Below are positions 57,919 through 64,000 of a stretch of 64,000 nucleotides of DNA, piece after piece. The translations under genes and the position numbers were made by a program. Source of the DNA: JAJDXO01 sp965213765 (GTDB lineage Bacteria > Pseudomonadota > Alphaproteobacteria > Rhodospirillales > UBA2165). The DNA lies in the NCBI GenBank assembly GCA_965213765.1, contig OZ243926.1, positions 2,976,001-3,040,000 on the forward strand, in the 5' to 3' direction. Each line of letters starts with the position of its first letter. Within the stretch, counting starts at the first letter, position 1. The notes under the pieces are model-generated. The model was given only the letters and a program-made list of their open reading frames with translations, did not search any database and was not told the origin of the DNA.

Positions 57919-59111
57919 TTGAGGTAGAGGTGGACTTCGTTGGTGGTCGCCTGCGCCGAGGTCTGAGCCGAAATCGCGACCCGTTGGGTGGCAAGGCCCA
58001 TGCCTTGCAAAGACCTCAGGACGTTCTCGGCGCTGCGGCGGGCCCGGTTGGAATTCAGCGCCTGACGGGCCGCGCCGCCGGACGCCGGTGCAACGGCGAC
58101 CAATTCAAAGGTTGCGTTTGGGCGACGTTCCAAAGCGCGGCTGACTGCGTTGTACAGCGCCTGTTCGTAGGCGACGTTCTCACGATCGAAGCGGATAACC
58201 ACCAGCGGCCGTCGGCCGGCGATGGACCCGCCGGCCCCAGGCGGGCGGCTTGGTGCCGCAACCGCGCTCCGGGCCCGATTGGCGAGGCTCGCGCCAAGGA
58301 TTTCGCCCGACTTGATCGACGCCGATAGAGTATTGAGATTGCCCCGCTCGGTGGAGACGTAAGCGGTCTGGCGCTGGACATCTTCGCTCAGTTCCTTGAA
58401 CAGACGGTCGACCAGCACGACGGTCCGGTTCACTTCGTCCTCGAGGATGGCCAATTGCTGATGATCGGAGTCGACGGCGCCCGAAAGCCGGAACGCGGCC
58501 CGCGTGTTCTCGGCCAGGAAGGCCGCGAGCGAGCTGTCCGAGGTCACCCGCGTCGTCAGCCCGTTCATCCGTGCGATGTCGTCGTTGATCTTGTCGAAAT
58601 CGGTGACGGCCTTGTTGAATTGTTCGACCAAGATCGGGTTGCCGGGCGTGGTGCCTACTTGCAGGCGCGCGTTGATTGCACCGATCGCCGCGTGGTAGCG
58701 GTTCGAATCCTGGACCGTGCGGCTGCGGATTTCCTGAAGATCCGAATTGTTGCGTGAGACGTTGGTTTGCAGACGCCGCAACTCGCCCCGCAGTTCGGCC
58801 ACCTTCTGGCCGACGAAGGTGCCGCTGCTCGTTCCGGGGGTTACACCCGGTGCCTCGAAGTTTGTGGTTCCCAGTTGGGGCGGGGTCTGCGCGGTTACCT
58901 GTGGCGCAGGTGCCGGTGCAGGTGCCGGCGTTGCTGCCGGTGCCGGTGCGCTTGGGGCTTGCGCGGGCGCTTGAGCCTGTTGGGCCGGCTGATCCCCTCC
59001 GGCGGGGTCTTCGCCGGTTAGCGATGGCCAGAGGGTGTCCAAAGCAAAGGAACATCCCCCGAGAAATAGGGCCGCACCGATAATAATCGGCCGAATCGTC
59101 CTTGAATCCAT
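57915..59111 (-). CDS. Lipoprotein with coiled-coil and OmpA-like C-terminal region
   Basis: 398 residues. Lipobox ALFLGGCS (acylated Cys near 19), an Ala/Pro/Gln-rich linker to about 80, then a long helical region (VAELRGELRRLQTNVSRNNSDLQEIRSR and LAILEDEVNRTVVLVDRLFKELSEDVQRQ) that is probably coiled coil. The last about 100 residues (PLVVIRFDRENVAYEQALYNAVSRALERRPNATFELVAVAP to RSAENVLRSLQGMGLATQRVAI) resemble an OmpA-type PG-binding fold, but without the NX2LSX2RAX2V signature in full. ATG at 59111 chosen for the signal; 59138 is possible. Confidence 0.7.
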   Translation of the reverse strand: MDSRTIRPIIIGAALFLGGCSFALDTLWPSLTGEDPAGGDQPAQQAQAPAQAPSAPAPAATPAPAPAPAPQVTAQTPPQLGTTNFEAPGVTPGTSSGTFVGQKVAELRGELRRLQTNVSRNNSDLQEIRSRTVQDSNRYHAAIGAINARLQVGTTPGNPILVEQFNKAVTDFDKINDDIARMNGLTTRVTSDSSLAAFLAENTRAAFRLSGAVDSDHQQLAILEDEVNRTVVLVDRLFKELSEDVQRQTAYVSTERGNLNTLSASIKSGEILGASLANRARSAVAAPSRPPGAGGSIAGRRPLVVIRFDRENVAYEQALYNAVSRALERRPNATFELVAVAPASGGAARQALNSNRARRSAENVLRSLQGMGLATQRVAISAQTSAQATTNEVHLYLN

Positions 59112-59169
59112 CGCGCCATGTACCTTGTTGGTGATCATAAATACGGATAAATCAACAGATTAGACACAG

Positions 59170-59198
59170 GAATTAACCGCCCCCCATTTATTTTTCAA
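59170..59198 (-). promoter_or_regulatory. Candidate promoter of the lipoprotein gene
   Basis: On the minus strand TTGAAA (59198-59193) and TAATTC (59175-59170) are 17 bp apart. The -10 is weak, but the element lies in an AT-rich stretch 60 bp before the start codon. The rest of the intergenic run to 59372 has no gene I can support. Confidence 0.35.
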
Positions 59199-59372
59199 GA
59201 GTGTACTCAATGCCCGACTCAGCCGCAAGCGTCGAACCGAACCCCTCGACAACGCCTGAATAGCGGTGCCCGAGACAGGTAAAGGTGGACTCGTTGGAGA
59301 CTTGCAGTGGCGCGCCGATTTCAATAGTGTCCGGCTCCCGTCGGCGGCACGTGATTCTGCATGACGCCCAGG

Positions 59373-59449
59373 GCGCCCGTAGCTCAATTGGATAGAGCGT
59401 CTGACTACGGATCAGGAGGTTGGGAGTTCGAGTCTTCCCGGGCGCGCCA
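59373..59449 (+). tRNA. tRNA-Arg (anticodon ACG)
   Basis: A 77-nt cloverleaf with encoded CCA. The acceptor GCGCCCG pairs with CGGGCGC; the D arm is AGCTCAATTGGATAGAGC, the anticodon loop CTACGGA (ACG, wobble A normally inosine) closed by TCTGA/TCAGG, and the T arm TTCGAGTC. Reads CGU, CGC and CGA. cobT converges on it from the right. Confidence 0.97.
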
Positions 59450-59455
59450 TTCCAC

Positions 59456-60484
59456 CTAATCTTTGTCCGAGACGCCGGCTTCGGCAAACGTCGACATGCC
59501 GGTATGGCAGGCCACGGCGGCTTTCAGCACATTGAGGGCGAGGGCGGCGCCTGAGGCCTCGCCCAAACGCATTCCCAGATTTACCAGTGGTTTCTGTCCC
59601 AGATAATCCAATAGCAGGGTGTGTCCGGGCTCCGCTGAGACATGTCCGGTCAGGCAATGGTCCAGGACGGTCGGGTCGACGGCGTGGAGCGCCGCGGCTG
59701 CTGCTGCCGTCACATACCCGTCCAAGACCACCGGGACACGGTGAAGGCGGGCCGCGAGTATCGCGCCGGCCAACGCCGCCAGTTCCCGGCCGCCCAGATG
59801 GCGCAGAACTTCGAGCCCGTCGGTCATGGCGGCCCGGTGCCGCTCAACGCTTTCGGCGACGACGTCGATTTTCCTGGCCAGCGCGGCGTCGGCGACTCCG
59901 GTTCCGGGGCCCACCCAATCGGCCGCCGCCCGGCCGCACACCGCGTGCGCAATGGCGGCCGCCGACGTGGTATTCCCGATTCCCATCTCGCCAAGCGCCA
60001 CAGCATCCCACTCCGGGTCGACGGCTTCCATCCCCGTGCCGAAGGCGTTGACGCACTCCCTTTCACTCATCGCGGGCCGCTGGGAAAAGTCTTCGGTCGG
60101 CTGATCCAGATCTATATCGATGACCGAAAGATCGGTCCCCGCGACATCCGACAGTTGGTTGATCGCGGCGCCGCCGGCGGCGAAGTTCGTCACCATCTGA
60201 ACCGTCACCTCGCTCGGAAACGCCGAGACGCCCTGAGCCGTCACCCCATGATTGCCGGCAAACACCAGCACGCCGGGCCGGTCGAACGCCGGAGGGTGTC
60301 GGCCCTGCCAGCCGCTGAGCCACGAGGCGATGTCCTCCAATCGGCCGAGCGAGCCGGGTGGTTTGGTCAATTGGGGCTCCCGCGCCGCCGCTGCCGCTTG
60401 TGCTGTCGAATCCACGGCGGGAAGGCGGGTTAGAAGGGATCTGATGTCGTCGAAATTCCGGGGACGGGAGAAAGGCAGGGTCAT
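59456..60484 (-). CDS. cobT: Nicotinate-nucleotide--dimethylbenzimidazole phosphoribosyltransferase
   Basis: Makes alpha-ribazole phosphate for the lower loop of cobalamin, 342 residues. QAAAAAREPQLTKPPGSLGRLEDIASWL and VLVFAGNHGVTAQGVSAFP (substrate loop), GEMGIGNTTSAAAIAHAV and the closing LGMRLGEASGAALALNVLKAAV are diagnostic. Divergent from cobS, with 92 bp between. Confidence 0.94.
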   Translation of the reverse strand: MTLPFSRPRNFDDIRSLLTRLPAVDSTAQAAAAAREPQLTKPPGSLGRLEDIASWLSGWQGRHPPAFDRPGVLVFAGNHGVTAQGVSAFPSEVTVQMVTNFAAGGAAINQLSDVAGTDLSVIDIDLDQPTEDFSQRPAMSERECVNAFGTGMEAVDPEWDAVALGEMGIGNTTSAAAIAHAVCGRAAADWVGPGTGVADAALARKIDVVAESVERHRAAMTDGLEVLRHLGGRELAALAGAILAARLHRVPVVLDGYVTAAAAAALHAVDPTVLDHCLTGHVSAEPGHTLLLDYLGQKPLVNLGMRLGEASGAALALNVLKAAVACHTGMSTFAEAGVSDKD

Positions 60485-60576
60485 GGTGTTTTGATGTCGG
60501 GTGGGGAATTATCGGGCGGCACTATATACTGGGCGGATGAGATCGCGCACGCGACATATTGGACCCGCGGTGTTCC

Positions 60577-61416
60577 ATGCCGGCTGACGAGCAGACCCCT
60601 TACGACTTAGGCAAACCGGACGATTTAGGCGAGCCGGGCGATTCAGGCGAGCCGGGGCCGCTCCGGGAATGGCTGGACGACTTTCGCGTCGCGGCGGGTC
60701 TCCTGAGCGCCGTTCCCATCCCTTTGCCGCCACGAGATCGGGTCGAGATCGCGCGGTCAGCCCGGCTCTTCTCGCTCATCGGCTTGATCATTGGCCTGGC
60801 CGGCGCCGTGGTCTTGGCGCTAATGAATTGGATTGGCCTGCCGGCGGCGGTGGCCGCGGCGGTTGCTCTTGGGTCCATGGTATTGGTGACCGGCGGCCTG
60901 CATGAGGACGGGTTGGCGGACCTCTGCGACGGTTTCGGCGGAGGCCACACCAAGGAAGACATTCTCCGCATCATGCGGGATAGCCGAATCGGCACGTATG
61001 GCGTGCTGGGTCTGATTTTCATCATCGGCATAAAATGGGCATCGTTGGCGATGGTCGCCGAGACCTCCCTGAGCGCGGCTGTCTGGGCGGTCATCGGTAC
61101 GGCGGCGCTGTCACGCGGCCTCTTGCCGCCGATCATGCATCATGTTCCCCATGCCCGCGAAGACGGTCTGAGCGTCGCCGCCGGGCAGCCCGGCTTCGGA
61201 CACGCCATGACGGCATTAGGGTTTGGCGTCCTGGTGGCCTTGGCGGCTTTCGGTCTTTGGTTCGGCCTGTTGCTCACCATCATATCACTGGCCGTGGTGA
61301 TTGGACTGATTGCCTGGACAAGCCGCTGGCTGGGCGGGCAGACCGGCGACGTGCTCGGCGCGTCTCAGCAAGCTGTCGAGACCGTCATCTTTGTCCTGGC
61401 GGCGGCAGCTCTCTGA
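60577..61416 (+). CDS. cobS: Adenosylcobinamide-GDP ribazoletransferase (cobalamin synthase)
   Basis: Membrane enzyme joining adenosylcobinamide-GDP with alpha-ribazole, 279 residues. LLSAVPIPLP opens the core; GGLHEDGLADLCDGFGGGHTKEDILRIMRDSRIGTYG is the metal-binding motif and GGQTGDVLGASQQAVE the second. A 27-residue Asp/Gly/Pro repeat-like N-terminus (DLGKPDDLGEPGDSGEPG) precedes the core. ATG at 60577; stop overlaps cobC start (TGATG). Confidence 0.93.
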   Translation: MPADEQTPYDLGKPDDLGEPGDSGEPGPLREWLDDFRVAAGLLSAVPIPLPPRDRVEIARSARLFSLIGLIIGLAGAVVLALMNWIGLPAAVAAAVALGSMVLVTGGLHEDGLADLCDGFGGGHTKEDILRIMRDSRIGTYGVLGLIFIIGIKWASLAMVAETSLSAAVWAVIGTAALSRGLLPPIMHHVPHAREDGLSVAAGQPGFGHAMTALGFGVLVALAAFGLWFGLLLTIISLAVVIGLIAWTSRWLGGQTGDVLGASQQAVETVIFVLAAAAL

Positions 61417-62033
61417 TGGGCAGTCGCTCATGGTGGTGGATTCGGCATGCGCCTGTGACGGGAGACGCGCGGCTGTGCATCAACGGCCGGACCGATCCCG
61501 AGTGCGATCTATCGAATGAGGAGATAATCCTGGCCTGTGCCGGCTGCCTTCCCGACGACGCCACGTGGGTCGCTACCGGGCTAAGCCGGACCGAGCAAAC
61601 TGCGGCGGCGCTCCGGGCGGCCAAGGACCGCCCGGCACGACTGAAAACGGTTCCCGCCTTGATGGAACAGGATTTTGGTGAGTGGGAGGGTCGGCGGTGG
61701 AGCGATCTTGGCAAACAGGAAGGCTCCGAATTCTGGAACGATCCCATTGGCACTGCGCCCCCGGGCGGTGAAAGCTACGCCGAAATGACGAAACGGGTTG
61801 CAGGTGCAATTGCCGATGTGGGAAATCAATTCCCGGACGGCGATTTGATTCTCGTGGCCCATGCCGGGCCCATCCGGGCCGCGTTGGTCATCGCCAAGCC
61901 GGCAACCCTCGGCGAATCGCTCACCGTGGAGGTGGATCCTCTGTCAATCACGCGGATCCGGGAAACGGGCGATAGGGATGGCTGGCAAGTCATCGGAATC
62001 AATGAAGATCCAGGAGTTCTGGTCTCGGCCTGA
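61416..62033 (+). CDS. cobC: Alpha-ribazole phosphatase-like histidine phosphatase
   Basis: 205 residues. The active-site loop reads WIRHAPVTGD (usual RHG; here RHAP as in many CobC-like proteins), a second catalytic His is in VAHAGPIRA, and LSRTEQTAAALR matches the phosphoglycerate-mutase fold. EQDFGEWEGRRWSDL is the CobC-typical segment. Overlaps cobS by three bases, indicating coupling. Removes the phosphate from alpha-ribazole phosphate or the cobalamin phosphate. Confidence 0.85.
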   Translation: MGSRSWWWIRHAPVTGDARLCINGRTDPECDLSNEEIILACAGCLPDDATWVATGLSRTEQTAAALRAAKDRPARLKTVPALMEQDFGEWEGRRWSDLGKQEGSEFWNDPIGTAPPGGESYAEMTKRVAGAIADVGNQFPDGDLILVAHAGPIRAALVIAKPATLGESLTVEVDPLSITRIRETGDRDGWQVIGINEDPGVLVSA

Positions 62034-62061
62034 ACTCTTTGCGCCGGCCGAATCCGCGTGA

Positions 62062-62224
62062 TAGCGTCTCAAAATCCCGCCGGGACAGGGAAGCCGGTGC
62101 AATTCCGGCGCTGCCCCCGCAACTGTGACGTGCTTGGTCCACACCCATCAGCGTTTCGCTGACGAGCCACTGGCAACGGCCGGGAAGGCGTTTGGACCAA
62201 ATAGCACCAGTCAGGAGACCTCCC
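62062..62224 (+). promoter_or_regulatory. Cobalamin (AdoCbl) riboswitch
   Basis: The B12-box region reads AAGCCGGTGCAATTCCGGC, followed by GCTGCCCCCGCAACTGTGA; the later elements AGCCACTGG and CCGGGAAGG and the closing AGTCAGGAGACC are in order. Length and layout fit the class found upstream of bacterial cobalamin genes. It precedes cobU/cobP, cobW and cobN by 45 bp and probably represses them when adenosylcobalamin binds. Confidence 0.95.
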
Positions 62225-62269
62225 CGGCGCGGCGGACACGGACCATCCCCTCGGGTGGAGGAGGACTGC

Positions 62270-62809
62270 ATGCCGGAAACTCCCGGCTCAAACGGATTGG
62301 ACGGCACGACGTTGGTGCTTGGCGGCGCCAAGTCGGGCAAGAGCATGTACGCCGAGAGCCTGATCGAAGCCGCGGGCGGCGGTATCTATTTGGCAACCGC
62401 GACGGCCGGCGATGAAGAAATGCGCCGCAAGATCGCTGCGCACCGCGATCGGCGAGGCGATGGTTGGGAGACGATCGAGGAGCCGTTGGAAGTTGCAGCC
62501 ACCCTGTCTCGGCTGGCGGGCGATAGACGGCAACGGCCGGTTCTGCTCGATTGTCTGACCCTTTGGCTGTCCAACCTGATGCACGCCGGGAGCGACATTG
62601 ATCGGTCAACCATCGAGCTCGAAACGGCGCTTCGCACAGCGCCGTTTCCAGTGGTGGCGGTAAGCAACGAGGTTGGCGGCGGGATAATTCCCGACACCGA
62701 ACTCGGCCGGGCATTCACGAACCGCGCCGGTATTCTCAACCAACGTATCGCCCAAGCTTCGGATCATGTGATCCTGGTGACGGCGGGCATTCCGCAAGTA
62801 CTGAAATAG
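62270..62809 (+). CDS. cobU: Adenosylcobinamide kinase/guanylyltransferase
   Basis: Bifunctional enzyme (CobU, or CobP in aerobic nomenclature), 179 residues. Walker A GGAKSGKS near the N-terminus, IYLATATAGDEEMRRKIAAHRDRRGDGWETIEEPLE and VSNEVGGGIIPDTELGRAFTNRAGILNQRIA are family signatures. ATG at 62270 after GGAGGAGG. First gene behind the riboswitch. Confidence 0.94.
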   Translation: MPETPGSNGLDGTTLVLGGAKSGKSMYAESLIEAAGGGIYLATATAGDEEMRRKIAAHRDRRGDGWETIEEPLEVAATLSRLAGDRRQRPVLLDCLTLWLSNLMHAGSDIDRSTIELETALRTAPFPVVAVSNEVGGGIIPDTELGRAFTNRAGILNQRIAQASDHVILVTAGIPQVLK

Positions 62810-62820
62810 GCTGGAAGAAG

Positions 62821-63858
62821 ATGTCCCAAGAAGCACGCACGCCCGTCACCGTCGTCACCGGATTTCTTGGTGCCGGTAAAACCAGCCTGATCCGGCATCT
62901 GCTGGAAAATGCAAAGGGCAAACGTCTGGCGCTGATCATCAATGAGTTTGGCGATCTTGGGGTCGATGGAGAGATCGTCAGGGGATGCGGCGACGACACC
63001 TGCCGGGAAGAGGATGTTATCGAACTGACCAACGGCTGCCTTTGTTGCACCGTGGCGGATGATTTTATTCCGACCCTTGAAATTCTCCTGGACCGGGACG
63101 ACAAGCCCGATCACATCGTCATCGAGACCTCGGGCCTCGCGTTGCCCAAACCTTTGGTCAAGGCGTTCCAATGGCCGGAAATCAAGTCGCGCACCACGGT
63201 CGATGGAATCGTGACAGTCGTTGACGGTCCGGCGGTCAGGTCGGGACTGTTCGCCGACGATCCCGGGTTGGTCGCCCGCCAGCGGGAGGAGGACGAGGCC
63301 GTAGACCATGAAAGCCCGCTGGAGGAACTGTTCGAGGATCAACTCAAATGCGCTGATTTGGTGGTTCTCGGCAAAGCGGATCTGATTGACGATCACGAGG
63401 CCGGGGAAGTGTTGGAGGTCATCCGCCGGGAGGCGCGTCCGGCGGTGAAGACGTTATCGGCCAGTCATGGCCAACTCGATCCGGCGTTGGTGCTTGGTAT
63501 CGGCGCCGCTGCCGAGGACGATGTGGACAACCGACCTTCGCACCATGATTCCGAGGATGACCACGACCACGATGATTTCGACAGCGTCGTCCTGCCGGCA
63601 CCCGAAATGCCCGATCCGGAATACCTGGCGTCCCAGGTCGAGAAGGCCCTCGCCCTCGACGGCGTTCTGCGGGTCAAGGGTGTGTGCGCGGTGGCCGGCA
63701 AGTCCGCGCGTTTGGTGGTGCAGGGGGTTGGGCCGCGGGTCGATCACTACTATGACCGGCCGTGGCGTGAAGACGAAACACGCGCGGGACAGTTGGTCGT
63801 GATCGGGTTGAAGGGGACCGACTTCGAGGCGGTCGCAAAGACCCTCGGTACGGTCTGA
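62821..63858 (+). CDS. cobW: CobW-family GTP-binding metallochaperone
   Basis: 345 residues. Walker A GFLGAGKT at 14-21, metal motif GCLCC at 72-76 preceded by an unusual extra pair CGDDTC at 56-61, GTPase segment VIETSGLALPKPLVKAF and a His/Asp-rich stretch (HHDSEDDHDHDDFD). Such proteins deliver a metal, here probably cobalt, to the cobalamin pathway. Starts 12 bp after cobU. Confidence 0.93.
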   Translation: MSQEARTPVTVVTGFLGAGKTSLIRHLLENAKGKRLALIINEFGDLGVDGEIVRGCGDDTCREEDVIELTNGCLCCTVADDFIPTLEILLDRDDKPDHIVIETSGLALPKPLVKAFQWPEIKSRTTVDGIVTVVDGPAVRSGLFADDPGLVARQREEDEAVDHESPLEELFEDQLKCADLVVLGKADLIDDHEAGEVLEVIRREARPAVKTLSASHGQLDPALVLGIGAAAEDDVDNRPSHHDSEDDHDHDDFDSVVLPAPEMPDPEYLASQVEKALALDGVLRVKGVCAVAGKSARLVVQGVGPRVDHYYDRPWREDETRAGQLVVIGLKGTDFEAVAKTLGTV

Positions 63859-63861
63859 TCC

Positions 63862-64000
63862 ATGCATCTGCTCGTCGCTCAGCCCGGACAGATTGCCGCG
63901 AACGGCGAGGCGATCGATCTGGATCAGGCGCCGGGCGATGTCGTGTTTCTATCATCCGCGGCCAGCGAATTAGCCCTGTTGGCCCAAGTCTGGCGGGACC
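63862..64000 (+). CDS. cobN: Cobaltochelatase subunit CobN, N-terminal start (truncated by window edge)
   Basis: Begins MHLLVAQPGQIAANGEAIDL and GDVVFLSSAASELALLAQV, the typical CobN N-terminus. Only 46 codons are within the window. It belongs to the large subunit of the ATP-dependent chelatase that inserts cobalt into hydrogenobyrinate diamide in the aerobic pathway. Overlap with cobW is none; it starts 4 bp after the stop. Confidence 0.9.
   Translation, partial: MHLLVAQPGQIAANGEAIDLDQAPGDVVFLSSAASELALLAQVWRD

Noticed and set aside
59188..59371. Minus-strand frame ending upstream of the tRNA with a protein-like tail (STFTCLGHRYSGVVEGF)
   Set aside because: The frame runs through the tRNA on the antisense strand, has no start of its own and no family is recognised; treated as chance or an unrecognisable remnant.
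1..64000. CRISPR array, prophage or conjugative element
   Set aside because: No regularly spaced short repeats, no phage structural or transfer genes. The lysozyme-like gene is isolated from other phage genes.

Overview
This GC-rich 64 kb window comes from a chromosome of an alphaproteobacterium, probably Rhodospirillales-like. The evidence is the block order (yej transporter, membrane-anchored CycM-type cytochrome c, pheA, nudC, small SRP RNA, dnaX-ybaB-recR, def-fmt-truA, dapD-dapE, argB, engB, yidC, yidD, rnpA, rpmH), an alphaproteobacterial PheA ACT domain, a CobW/CobN aerobic-type cobalamin operon, and CTAG-ended palindromic repeats. There are no rRNA genes, no CRISPR array and no phage structural genes. 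The genus was not determined.

Layout. 1-8.5 kb: the end of uppP, a 272-bp MITE-like element, and a YejABEF-type peptide ABC transporter whose operon also carries a PaaZ/BoxD-type aldehyde dehydrogenase. 8.6-13 kb: HisN-type phosphatase, cytochrome c, pheA, an IS5-family (IS427 group) element set exactly on the pheA stop codon, and nudC. 13.3-19.1 kb: SRP RNA, dnaX, ybaB, recR and a GNAT gene; a two-gene inverse cassette (lysozyme-LysM protein plus a small secreted protein) separates ybaB from recR. 19.1-25.6 kb: a stand-alone CoxL-like molybdenum hydroxylase, cupin, rmuC, def-fmt-truA. 25.6-41.2 kb: an accessory block between truA and dapE with an IorAB-type oxidoreductase, a HisC-like aminotransferase, drug/metabolite exporters, a flavin hydroxylase/FAH divergon, a second IS5-family element, a methyltransferase, SLC13 and SulP transporters, a DM13 protein, a hydrolase and OsmC. 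41.2-48.6 kb: housekeeping leftward genes dapE, dapD, pyrimidine nucleotidase, argB, engB, yidC, yidD, rnpA and rpmH. 48.7-57.7 kb: TVP38 protein, MerA/Lpd-like oxidoreductase, histidine kinase, gamma-glutamyltransferase lipoprotein, panB-panC, a glycosyltransferase-like gene remnant and an EamA exporter. 57.8-59.5 kb: a CTAG-ended repeat, an outer-membrane-type lipoprotein and tRNA-Arg(ACG). 59.5-64 kb: cobT, cobS, cobC, a cobalamin riboswitch, cobU/cobP, cobW and the start of cobN.

The most unusual structure is a small repeat family whose conserved arm starts with TAGAGC[A/G]GTTTCCGG. In all five arms seen, that TAG is the in-frame stop codon of the adjacent gene (pheA, hisC-like, FAH, methyltransferase, lipoprotein). 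Both IS elements landed in the CTAG/TA at the edge of such an arm. The second candidate is the lysozyme/secreted-partner pair inside dnaX-ybaB-recR: its Glu-Asp-Thr spacing equals that of T4 lysozyme, and its genetic arrangement resembles an effector with a periplasmic partner, though no activity can be read from sequence alone.
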